Positions 43,847 to 52,110 of a stretch of DNA of 64,000 nt are shown here, in pieces. The notes under the pieces were generated by a model that saw only the letters and a program-made list of their open reading frames with translations, did not search any database and was not told the DNA's origin. Numbering within the stretch: the first letter of the stretch is position 1; the number at the start of each line of letters is the position of its first letter. The DNA is taken from positions 1-64,000 of the forward strand of contig JAGCUO010000003.1 in NCBI GenBank assembly GCA_017962825.1. The letters run 5' to 3'. The DNA comes from Lachnospiraceae bacterium. GTDB taxonomy: Bacteria; Bacillota; Clostridia; Lachnospirales; Lachnospiraceae. A program made the translations under genes and the position numbers.

Positions 43847-45181
43847 ATGGAATATAAAGTTGCTTTATGCATTCCGACATATGAGCGCAGTGATATGATT
43901 GAAGATTTTTTAATCAAATGCTCATCATATTATATTCAAGAGGGAATAGATATTTATTATTTCGACTCCAGTGTCAGCGATGAAACGGAGAATCTGATTA
44001 ATAGTTGGCCTGAAAAAGAGCATTTATTTTATCTTAGATTTCCATCAGAAGTTGAAGGAGACGAAAAGGCTTGTCTCATTTATCAGTGCTATGGGTTAAA
44101 AAGGGAATATGATTTTATCTGGCTTTCAAACGATTCTTATCAAATCCAGCCAGAGACGCTTCATTTGCTGATGACAAATCTAATACCGGAATATGATATG
44201 GTAAATATAACTCCCCAGAAGCAGGATTATGATCATAATGGACTTCGAGTTTTTACAGATCCCGAGGATTACTTTTGGGCGTGTCTATATAATGTGGGAA
44301 GATATGGAAATGCTATAGTAAATAGAAAAACTATGCTAGAGGGAATAGACTGGGATAATTACAAATATCTATTCCACAATCATGAAATTCAGGCCTTCGG
44401 GAATACCATGTTTTATTTTACTCGATTGAGTGAACTTGATCATATGCGTGCACTTTATATTCCCTTTTTCAGTTCGGAATTGAGGGATTCTACGCTAAAG
44501 AAGGCTTCTAACTGGAGAAGAAATATGTTCCGTATCTGGTGTGATAGTTGGGTTAAAGCAGTAGAGCAAATGCCGGATACCTATAAAAATAAAAAAGCAA
44601 TTATTTTTAAGTTCACATCAAATATGTGTATGCATGATTACAAAGATTTTGTAAAGTATCGTATAGAGGGTATTTTTGATAGGCATCAGTATGAGAAGTA
44701 TAAGGAGGTGTGGGAAAGAGTAACACCAACGAACAAAGCAATAATATGGTTGATTTCCATTTTTCCCAGGATAATTCTTACTCTTCCTAGAAGAGTTATG
44801 ATAAAAGCTCGAATGATTGGCTTTAAGCGGTTTTATAACAGGCATCCACGAATATATATTTATGGAACATCAGCAGGCGGGTATAGATATGATCTGTTTC
44901 TAAATAAATACGGATATAAATATGAGGGATTTTGCTGTTCGCAAAAAACAGAGAATCAGAGTAGATATTGTCAACATCCTGTTTATGAATTGAATGAATT
45001 GTCGGACGATTTTTCTAATATTGGATTTATTATAGCAATGCAGGATGAAAACTATAATAGAGTAAAACAGGATTTGAAAAGGTTAGGATGTAAATATTTT
45101 CGTGACAGTAAATTGGAGAATTTGTTTTCATTTGAATTGGGTTATTGCGGTGATAGTTGGTTCATAGGAAAGATAAGGTAA
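43847..45181 (+). CDS. GT2-type glycosyltransferase with C-terminal Rossmann domain
   Basis: A 444-residue protein with the same plan as the product of 41245-42501: VALCIPTYERSDMIEDFLIK at the N-terminus, YFDSSVSDETENL, then FIWLSNDS at the DxD position. The shared middle block is GxxRYGxAxxxxxxxLxGIxWD, visible in both. Near residue 345 a PglD-like unit begins (RIYIYGTSAGGYRYDLFLNK). A hydrophobic helix near 300-320 (AIIWLISIFPRIILTL) may touch the membrane. The codon use is AT-rich. Confidence 0.8.
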   Translation: MEYKVALCIPTYERSDMIEDFLIKCSSYYIQEGIDIYYFDSSVSDETENLINSWPEKEHLFYLRFPSEVEGDEKACLIYQCYGLKREYDFIWLSNDSYQIQPETLHLLMTNLIPEYDMVNITPQKQDYDHNGLRVFTDPEDYFWACLYNVGRYGNAIVNRKTMLEGIDWDNYKYLFHNHEIQAFGNTMFYFTRLSELDHMRALYIPFFSSELRDSTLKKASNWRRNMFRIWCDSWVKAVEQMPDTYKNKKAIIFKFTSNMCMHDYKDFVKYRIEGIFDRHQYEKYKEVWERVTPTNKAIIWLISIFPRIILTLPRRVMIKARMIGFKRFYNRHPRIYIYGTSAGGYRYDLFLNKYGYKYEGFCCSQKTENQSRYCQHPVYELNELSDDFSNIGFIIAMQDENYNRVKQDLKRLGCKYFRDSKLENLFSFELGYCGDSWFIGKIR

Positions 45182-45185
45182 ACAT

Positions 45186-46592
45186 ATGCAGTATATTGTA
45201 TTCGGAGCAGGAGAATCAGGAAAAAAGGCAGCAATAGATTTGGGCGTGGAGCGAGTGGAGTATTTTGCCTCGAATCATCACTTGTCTGATGACGGTAAGT
45301 CGCAATGGATATACGATCGAAAGGTTATATCCTTTGATGAAATGATATGTAGAAGTGCATCTGGTGATTATATCATAGTTGTAGCTTCTGAACGATATTC
45401 CATTGAGATGGATACACAGTTAAAAAATGAAGGTGTAGAAAAGTATTTTGTATATCATGAGTTTGATGCTTCCGAATTATGGAAATTATATCCTAACTAT
45501 TATTTGTATAGAGGATTATATACGTTAAATTATGCGAAGATTCTAAGCCTTTATAAAATAGGGAGTTACTCTCGGATAGCAATATATGGAACAAATTACT
45601 TCCTTCCATATCTTATTTCGGAAATATCTATACAAAACAGCTACAAGAATATAATTGGCGTGATACCTGAGAACTGCAACACAAGTGATTGCCGTTCGGT
45701 TGGTGTCACGGTATGCACATTAGAGGAATTGTGGAACGATATCGATTGCTTGGTGGTTAATACAAAGTATAATCAGAGCGATATTCGTTCTAAATTGGAT
45801 ATACATGAGCACGATTTTGATGTGGTTGATATTTATGATGTGGATAAGTTTGAACCGGAGTATATTCACTGTGATCTCGCTAGGTATAAGAATATATATA
45901 AGGGGAAAAGAGTCTTTGTTATTGGAAACGGACCAAGCCTTACAAGCGATGATCTCGATATTCTCAGTAAAAATAAAGAAATATGTTTTGGAGCGAATTC
46001 AATATATAAGATATTTAATAGGACGGATTGGAAACCTGATTATCTGTGTTATATAGACCCTGTTATGATTAACTCGTCTGCGGAAGAAATAACTAAATTT
46101 AGAGGCGAAGTTTTCGTAGCGGACATATATCACCGATATGGAGGAGTATGCATTCCTGATTCATCTAATGTCCATACTATACATCAAGTGGCAGATATAA
46201 CAGATTTGTATTACCCGAACAAACCGAGTTTTTCATCAGATATCACCAAAAGTGTGTATACTAGTTTTTCAGTTACATACTTTAGCATTCAAATTGCTGC
46301 ATATATGGGGGCTAAGGAAATCTATCTATTAGGAGTTGATAATACTATCGGAAAGAATTACTTATCTACCAAGCACTTCTCAAATGATTATCTAAATGAA
46401 GCAAAGAATGATAGTATGATTGAAAGGCTTAAGGATATAGATATGTCCAAAAATGTAGCTATGATAAATAATGGTTATCTGAAAGCTGAGGAATACTCGA
46501 GAGCACATGGATTTAGAGTTTTCAATGCTACTCGAGGAGGTATGTTAGAGGTGTTTGAAAGAGTGAATTTTGATTCATTGTTTTTAAAATAG
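45186..46592 (+). CDS. DUF115-type protein with N-terminal Rossmann domain
   Basis: A 468-residue protein. Residues 1-100 are a PglD-like nucleotide-binding unit (YIVFGAGESGKKAAIDLG), related to the units at the C-terminus of the two GT2 proteins. The second half starts at VFVIGNGPSLTSDDLDIL (GNGPSL at 247-252) and has IAAYMGAKEIYLLGVDN and a C-terminal FNATRGGMLEVFERV, the pattern of DUF115/MptE-like and flagellin-glycosylation (Maf) proteins. GT42 sialyltransferases share part of it. It could transfer a nonulosonic-type sugar, which would fit the broken CMP-sugar synthetase nearby. Confidence 0.78.
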   Translation: MQYIVFGAGESGKKAAIDLGVERVEYFASNHHLSDDGKSQWIYDRKVISFDEMICRSASGDYIIVVASERYSIEMDTQLKNEGVEKYFVYHEFDASELWKLYPNYYLYRGLYTLNYAKILSLYKIGSYSRIAIYGTNYFLPYLISEISIQNSYKNIIGVIPENCNTSDCRSVGVTVCTLEELWNDIDCLVVNTKYNQSDIRSKLDIHEHDFDVVDIYDVDKFEPEYIHCDLARYKNIYKGKRVFVIGNGPSLTSDDLDILSKNKEICFGANSIYKIFNRTDWKPDYLCYIDPVMINSSAEEITKFRGEVFVADIYHRYGGVCIPDSSNVHTIHQVADITDLYYPNKPSFSSDITKSVYTSFSVTYFSIQIAAYMGAKEIYLLGVDNTIGKNYLSTKHFSNDYLNEAKNDSMIERLKDIDMSKNVAMINNGYLKAEEYSRAHGFRVFNATRGGMLEVFERVNFDSLFLK

Positions 46593-46615
46593 TTAGAACG
46601 GAAAGGAAGTTATTA

Positions 46616-47743
46616 ATGAGAGCATTTTCGCACTGTGCACACTTTCACGATATGATTGAATTTGATGAATATATCTATTATTCTGAAAGCTCCTTTAATG
46701 GACTTTTCCGATATAAGAAAGACGAAACTATTGCAGAATTTGTAGATACTTTTCCTGATGAAGACATATGGCAATGGGATTTACATAGAAGAATTATAAG
46801 GTATGAGGATGGTTTGTTTTTTATCCCGTTGAATGGGCGAGGAATATCAATATATCATCCATATAATAATCAATTTGATTTTATAGATATTAGCAAAGGG
46901 GATGGACAGAATGTACATTTTTCTGACACTATAATACTTGATGAAAAGAAAGTGCTACTAGTTCCTCAATGTGATGAAGACTTTATGGTTGTAAATCTGG
47001 ATAAAAGGACTGTCGAAAGGTTTGATTTGATTGTGAATATGCGTGAAATGTGTATAGATAATAAAACACATAATGAATGGCCACGTTTTTCAACACAATC
47101 TAATTGTAGAATTGACGATGATATCTATATTGCATTATATGACACGAGTTATATATACAAGATTACTCTGGATAGGAAAGATATAAATGTGATAAAACTT
47201 CCTTGTGATAAGCATATTCGAGGAATATCCGGGACAGATGATTCAATATGGATTTCCTTTATGGAAGATGTAGTTGCGAAATATGATGTGTTGTCAGGGA
47301 ATATTGAATTAAAAGAGATACCATATATGACAGAAAATGCTACATACCCTTATCTGTCGGTTTTAGAGTATTTTAACAAGGTAGTTATAATACCAGGGCG
47401 CGAAGATAAATTCATTTTAACAAATAGAAAGATGGATGAGTGGGAATTGCTAAACTTCCCTGCTGGTTATAAAAGAGAATTTGGATTTGGAAACACGGTG
47501 CTAACGCTGGACTATCGCATTGTTGAAACTAACCTATATATGTATCCAAGGTCATCAAACGGTATTCTGATATATGATTTCATAAACAATTCTCTCGATA
47601 ATAGAAGTATTAACTATAAAAATGAATTCACAGAATATCTCAATGGGAAATTAGCAGCGTCATATATCAAAGAAGACATTATTATTGAAAGCGTAGACTA
47701 TAAAATTATTGACTTTTTAATGGGTGTTAAGTTCTTACTATAA
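46616..47743 (+). CDS. Propeller-like protein of unknown function in the glycan cluster
   Basis: A 375-residue protein that I do not recognise. It has repeated beta-strand blocks of about 50 residues with the pattern (I/V)xxxDDxI(Y/W)I(A/S)(F/L)xxxxxxKY, for example CRIDDDIYIALYDTSYIYKI and GTDDSIWISFMEDVVAKYDV. This suggests a beta-propeller. There is no signal peptide. It lies between the DUF115 gene and the broken CMP-sugar synthetase gene, with an aaggaag site. Confidence 0.7.
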   Translation: MRAFSHCAHFHDMIEFDEYIYYSESSFNGLFRYKKDETIAEFVDTFPDEDIWQWDLHRRIIRYEDGLFFIPLNGRGISIYHPYNNQFDFIDISKGDGQNVHFSDTIILDEKKVLLVPQCDEDFMVVNLDKRTVERFDLIVNMREMCIDNKTHNEWPRFSTQSNCRIDDDIYIALYDTSYIYKITLDRKDINVIKLPCDKHIRGISGTDDSIWISFMEDVVAKYDVLSGNIELKEIPYMTENATYPYLSVLEYFNKVVIIPGREDKFILTNRKMDEWELLNFPAGYKREFGFGNTVLTLDYRIVETNLYMYPRSSNGILIYDFINNSLDNRSINYKNEFTEYLNGKLAASYIKEDIIIESVDYKIIDFLMGVKFLL

Positions 47744-47793
47744 AAATATAATGATATAGAATTATCAACTGCACATTAAAAAGGAGATGGATT

Positions 47794-48451
47794 ATGAAAA
47801 CTGCTTGCTTTATTCCAATTAAAGCACATTCAGAAAGGGTGCAGGGAAAGAATCTTAGGATCCTCAATGGAAAAAACTATATCAATATATATGTGAGAAT
47901 GTAAAAGATGCTTCTGTTTTTGATGATATATATATAGACACAAATAGCGAAGAAATAGCTAAGTACGCCTCTGACAGGGGCTTTCATTGTATTGAAAGAC
48001 TTCCGGAACTTGCATTGAATACAGCCAATGGTAATGACTTGCTCGTTCATCATTTTCTACAGTTTCCTGAATATGATTATTATTTTCAATTGTTTGCAAC
48101 AGCTCCATATTTGCAATCAAAACTATACGAGCATGTTTTGATTGCCTTACATCAAGTGCCACATATGATTCGTGTTTTACAGCTACTGAAAACCATGGTT
48201 TTTATTGGTATGCTGGCACCCTAGTTAATTATAGACCTTCTATTTTGCCAAGAAGTCAAGATATGATGCCTGTTTTAGAGGAAACAACGGGGTTATATGG
48301 GATTACTAAAGCGGCATTGGATAAGTATAGATGTCGTATAGGTAGGAATCCATATGTTCAAATAGTTGATAAATTTGAAGCGGTCGATATTAACACGGAA
48401 GATGATTTTAAAATCGCAGAATATATTGGAAAAATAATATATGGATTATAA
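47794..48451 (+). pseudogene. Acylneuraminate (CMP-sugar) cytidylyltransferase, two frameshifts
   Basis: ATG 47794 follows aaggag. The frame begins MKTACFIPIKAHSERVQGKN, the CTP-binding start of NeuA/PseF-type enzymes. Adding one A in the run 47871-47876 restores the next frame (GKKLYQYICENVKD and onward), and one A in 48119-48122 restores the third (LQSKTIRACFDCLTSSATYD onward to the stop at 48451). The rejoined protein would be about 219 residues, normal for the family, with PEYDYYFQLFATAPYLQSK and DINTEDDFKIAEY. As it stands only fragments would be made. Either a decayed gene or base-call errors. Confidence 0.85.
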
Positions 48452-48695
48452 AGAGATTATGACTTCGCTATCTTTATTTTTCGTATAATGCGATGATCTG
48501 ATTATATGCTACAAAATGTAATTTGCTGTATCGAAGAGGCACTACGTATTCATTGAATGTCACTAAATTAGATCTTGACATATAAAGTATTTGATACTCA
48601 AACGGAACATAAATGAATTTAAGATGATAATTTTATTGGAAGAAATTATCAAAGAAGATGTTATGACATGTACATAAAGAGAAATGATAGTTTAT
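48452..48695 (+). other. AT-rich interval with coding remnants
   Basis: No complete gene is seen. A short frame from ATG 48668 (MYIKRNDSLYEIFSIFGF) overlaps the start of the next ORF and may be part of the same decayed gene. No promoter is clear. Confidence 0.4.
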
Positions 48696-48896
48696 ATGAA
48701 ATCTTTTCGATATTTGGATTCAGAACCATTCAGATCAGAAAATAAATTCTATCATCTGTACGAATACTCAGATGATATTTGTGCGCTTGAGGATTCTCCC
48801 GTATACCCAGGATTGATGAATTATGTCAAAACGGGTTTGCTTACTGAGGATGAAGTAAAAAAAGCTGTTGAATACGACAAGAATTCGGAGATGTAA
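48696..48896 (+). CDS. Small hypothetical protein (66 aa), possibly a gene remnant
   Basis: The frame from ATG 48696 (ATG 48684 is an alternative) encodes MKSFRYLDSEPFRSENKF and ends one base before the next start. The composition is normal for a real protein, but no family is recognised and no good ribosome binding site precedes it. The remnant frame just upstream suggests that it is the 3' end of a damaged larger gene. Confidence 0.45.
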   Translation: MKSFRYLDSEPFRSENKFYHLYEYSDDICALEDSPVYPGLMNYVKTGLLTEDEVKKAVEYDKNSEM

Positions 48897-50171
48897 GTGG
48901 ATAAGAAACTTTTTTTCGAAATGGAAAACAATCTAAATATTCTTGACGAAGAGATAGGTCTTTCTGGAAAGCGGATTTTTCTTTTTGGCCATTGTTCGGC
49001 AACACTCGAACTGATTGATCTGCTTATAGAAAAAGGTCTTTCTGTGACTGCAATCCTTGATAACAGTGATTCAAAGCTGGGGATTGTATATAAGGGAACG
49101 GAGGTTGTAAAACCGGAACGAATCATGGAATTATCCGGGGCTGATCCTGAGAATGAATCAATTGTTCTGATCACCTCCAGATTCTATGCTTCCATGCAGA
49201 AACAGCTACGTTGTCTTGGATATATCGGTCCTATAAGAAAGATTATTGATTTCAATACGTATGCAGATTATTCTCTTTCTGAAGATACTATAAAGCGGAT
49301 GACCGCTAGGGAGAAACACGGTGAGGAACTGACGACAGAACTCATCAAGATGCACGGTCATGTTTTTAAGGTCTTTTGTCCGTTTGATGCTCTTGGCGAT
49401 GTTTATATCATGATGTCCTATTGGGAATCCTTTGCCCGGATGCGAGGTATTACAAATACACCGGTTTTTTGCGTGCCGTCCCGAGTTCTTTCTGAAGTTA
49501 TCGGTATGTTCGGGAATTATTCTGTGGAGATATATGAGCAGAAGGAGTTGGATGCCATGATCCAGGCTGCCATATACACGCAAGATAAGGATTCATTTAT
49601 CGCCCATCAGGACAGGCCTTATGTTATAAACCTTCACAGGGCTCTGTACATTAAGAAGATTCCTCTTGAATTAATTTATCGTTGCGGAGTGTTTGGGCTC
49701 CCGATAGACACAGTTCCTTCCACTCCTGAATACGGTCTTCGTGAGTATAACCACCTTAATCGTATCCCGGAAGGCAAATCGGTTGTTTTTTCTCCGTATG
49801 CTAAATCTGTAACTGCAATCGATGAATCGATATGGAACGATGCAGTCGTTTTTTTTAGTGGAAACGGATATAAATGTTTTACAAATGTGGCAGGATACGA
49901 GATGCCTCTTCCCGGAACCGAAGCGCTTGATGTGCCGCTGCCTGAGATGATCTCGGTGCTTGAGAAGGCTGGAACATTCATAGGTATACGCAGTGGGCTT
50001 TGTGATGTGGTGCGAACTGCAAAATGTAACAAGATAGCATTATATCCTGATTATAACTATAGCGATACAAAATGGAAGGCAATCGATATTTATTCTATTG
50101 AGGGGTTTCAAAATATCGAATTGGAGGGTGAAGATACATGGGACAAGATAGAGAAGAGAATAAAGTGGTGA
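48897..50171 (+). CDS. Glycosyltransferase-like protein with N-terminal Rossmann domain
   Basis: A 424-residue protein starting at GTG 48897. Residues about 20-120 are a PglD-like Rossmann unit (KRIFLFGHCSATLELIDLLI). Residues about 150-420 contain FCPFDALGDVYIMMSYWESF and VFSPYAKSV with a late IGIRSGLCDVVRTAKCNKIA, the pattern of GT9-like (heptosyltransferase-type) GT-B enzymes: a GDxxxxxP-like start and an (I/V)GxxSGxxD-type acceptor end. The assignment to GT9-like is by pattern and uncertain. The broken gene at 50557-51527 has a similar plan (AVRSGFTDLVCKTNAKLTVL), so the two are likely related. The base composition is back to the chromosomal average. Confidence 0.72.
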   Translation: MDKKLFFEMENNLNILDEEIGLSGKRIFLFGHCSATLELIDLLIEKGLSVTAILDNSDSKLGIVYKGTEVVKPERIMELSGADPENESIVLITSRFYASMQKQLRCLGYIGPIRKIIDFNTYADYSLSEDTIKRMTAREKHGEELTTELIKMHGHVFKVFCPFDALGDVYIMMSYWESFARMRGITNTPVFCVPSRVLSEVIGMFGNYSVEIYEQKELDAMIQAAIYTQDKDSFIAHQDRPYVINLHRALYIKKIPLELIYRCGVFGLPIDTVPSTPEYGLREYNHLNRIPEGKSVVFSPYAKSVTAIDESIWNDAVVFFSGNGYKCFTNVAGYEMPLPGTEALDVPLPEMISVLEKAGTFIGIRSGLCDVVRTAKCNKIALYPDYNYSDTKWKAIDIYSIEGFQNIELEGEDTWDKIEKRIKW

Positions 50172-50524
50172 TGTCCACACTGCCCAAAACATGGATTCTT
50201 GATCTGGACGGAACCCTTATGAAACATAACGGTTATAAGATAGATGGTAAGGATACGCTTCTTGAAGGGGCCAAAGAATACATAGATTCATTACCTGCTG
50301 AAGATAAGATAGTGATCCTCACATCCAGAACCGATGAATACAAACAGATGACTCTGGATTATTTGAACGAGGCAGGAATTCGCTACGATGAGATAATATT
50401 CAATATTCCTTATGGTGAGAGAATAGTAGTGAATGACAGAAAACCGTCGGGACTCGACATGGCGGTTGCGTTTAATCTGGAGCGGGATAGTTTTTCTGTT
50501 CCACGAATTATCAGAGAATTATAA
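50171..50524 (+). CDS. Small HAD-family phosphatase
   Basis: A 117-residue HAD hydrolase: motif I DLDGTL near residue 10, motif II LTSR near 43, and a late VNDRKPSG with the motif IV-like Asp. It has no cap domain. The start codon overlaps the preceding stop by one base (TGATG), so the longer frame from 50138 is unnecessary. Together with the kinase-nucleotidyltransferase and SIS isomerase upstream it could supply one step of an activated sugar pathway. That is inference. Confidence 0.82.
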   Translation: MSTLPKTWILDLDGTLMKHNGYKIDGKDTLLEGAKEYIDSLPAEDKIVILTSRTDEYKQMTLDYLNEAGIRYDEIIFNIPYGERIVVNDRKPSGLDMAVAFNLERDSFSVPRIIREL

Positions 50525-50556
50525 CTGCTCTTTTGTTACTTGAAAGGAATATTATT

Positions 50557-51527
50557 ATGGATTATGAAGAGTACCTAAAATGGTTGGAGAATATATCCGA
50601 GCAGTATACCATAGGTAAGAATATATACAATGTATGTGTCAATGTTTTGAAGGAGTCTCCCGATGCGGAACTGATCGTATCACCGGCAAATCTGGGGATA
50701 CTGTTTTTATATCCACTTTGGCAAAGGCATATAAAAATGAACATAATATAAACTGTCTTCTTATAGCGGCGAAGCAAAGACAAGCTGAGGCGGCCGAATG
50801 GTTCGAAGGTGTTGATGGCGTGATGGGGCTTACGGACAAGGAAATGCTGAGCCTCAGATATTATTTTATTATCAGCAGAAAGTTCTATGAAAACGGGATA
50901 CGTTTCGGACATATTCCTTGTTTTATAGATTGGAAGTATCCGAACGCATTTATGCATATTGATCCGGGTTTTTCGGGCCTTTCGCTAATGGAAGTTTGGA
51001 AACAGAGGGTTTTGGATATACACGGAGATCCTGAACTAGGCGGAATTATCATTCCCGAGGATATAGACATAGACGTCAATGCAGAGAAGTATTGTAATTC
51101 AGTTTTGATCGCACCGGCTGCCTTTACGAATAAGGGTATACCCGAAACGTTTTGGAAGAAATTAGCTGCCAAGCTAAAGGAAAACGGTCTTGAGGTGTAC
51201 TGTAACTCCGGTGGTTTATATTACGATCAGATTATTGAAGGAACTAAGGAGTGCCTGCTCAGCACGAAAGATCTTATCGTTAACGCCCCTCTATTCAAGC
51301 ATGTTATTGCGGTACGAAGCGGATTTACCGATCTTGTATGTAAAACAAATGCCAAACTTACGGTTCTTCATCTGAGTGACGATTCAAAGACACCACTGGT
51401 TGTCGAGTATGGTTCCAGAAACGATGATGTACGAGATCTAGGCCGAATGGATGATATATATCCGTATGTGTATCGCCAGGAAAGAGAAGACGAATTGATA
51501 GATTTGATCATTAAAGATATAAGGTAA
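50557..51527 (+). pseudogene. Glycosyltransferase-like gene with one frameshift
   Basis: ATG 50557 with an aaagga site opens MDYEEYLKWLENISEQYTIG. The frame runs to the G run at 50694-50697, where one extra G would continue SPANLGDTVFISTLAKAYKN into the long downstream frame to 51527. The repaired protein would be about 323 residues. The LGDTVFISTL block fits the GDxxxxxT N-terminal motif of GT9-like enzymes and matches the ALGDVYIMMS motif of the gene at 48897. Without repair the second part lacks a start. The cause may be mutation or an error in the sequence. Confidence 0.78.
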
Positions 51528-51531
51528 CAAC

Positions 51532-51930
51532 ATGTCCACATTCAATTCAGTAGAAGAAGCAATCGATTATTTTAAAAACGATAAATTTGCCTATAACAAT
51601 GGCATGACGCTCGAGGACCTGGGCGAGGATTATTCGGTCTGTACCATGGAACTTGACGAGCGTCACCTGAATGCCAACGGCGGGATAATGGGCGGAGTAA
51701 TGTTCACTCTGGCAGATTTTGCGTTTGCAGCTCTTTCCAATAATATCCACAGACCGACCGTTGCACAGCAGGTAAGTATCAATTACCTGGCGGCACCTAA
51801 AGGGAAAACTCTTAAGGCAAGGGCTGAACTGATCAAAAGCGGTCGTTCAAGTACGATAATACAGGTTAAGATCACCGATGAGACGGGCAGGGAAATCGCT
51901 CTTTTCACGGGAACAGGCTTCAAATTATAA
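51532..51930 (+). CDS. PaaI-family hotdog thioesterase
   Basis: A 132-residue acyl-CoA thioesterase of the hotdog fold. The signature HLNANGGIMGGVMFTLADFA (near 41-60) matches the PaaI/HNxxGxxHGGxxxxLaDxA pattern, with Asn and the following Gly-Gly; the helix Asp in TLADFA is likely catalytic. The C-terminal strands (TLKARAELIKSGRSSTIIQV) complete the fold. The substrate is unknown; aryl- or acyl-CoA esters are typical. It starts 4 bases after the broken glycosyltransferase gene, so it is possibly its co-transcript, and a terminator follows. Confidence 0.9.
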   Translation: MSTFNSVEEAIDYFKNDKFAYNNGMTLEDLGEDYSVCTMELDERHLNANGGIMGGVMFTLADFAFAALSNNIHRPTVAQQVSINYLAAPKGKTLKARAELIKSGRSSTIIQVKITDETGREIALFTGTGFKL

Positions 51931-51952
51931 GAATCACTATCCAAAACATCTT

Positions 51953-52004
51953 AAAATCCGGCAGTTCAGGGACAACAATCCCGAATCTGCCGGATTTTTT
52001 TATT
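51953..52004 (+). terminator. Terminator after the thioesterase gene
   Basis: A stem AAATCCGGCAG / CTGCCGGATTT with an inner TCAGGGA/TCCCGAA-type pairing is followed by a T run. Confidence 0.92.
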
Positions 52005-52110
52005 TTATGTGACCCGCTCCGAATATCTTCCGTCTTTCATGGTGAAGGGCAACAAACCATCGCATAAAGCGGAAGATTACTCGAAAATAATGAAAGAAGG
52101 TAAATATATT

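Noticed and set aside
46616..47743. Glycosidase or lyase assignment for the propeller-like protein
   Set aside because: Only beta-strand repeats are visible and no catalytic motif could be found, so it is left as unknown.
47871..48122. Phase-variable homopolymer tracts
   Set aside because: Runs of four to six bases are short for programmed slippage. Kept only as one of several explanations in the findings.
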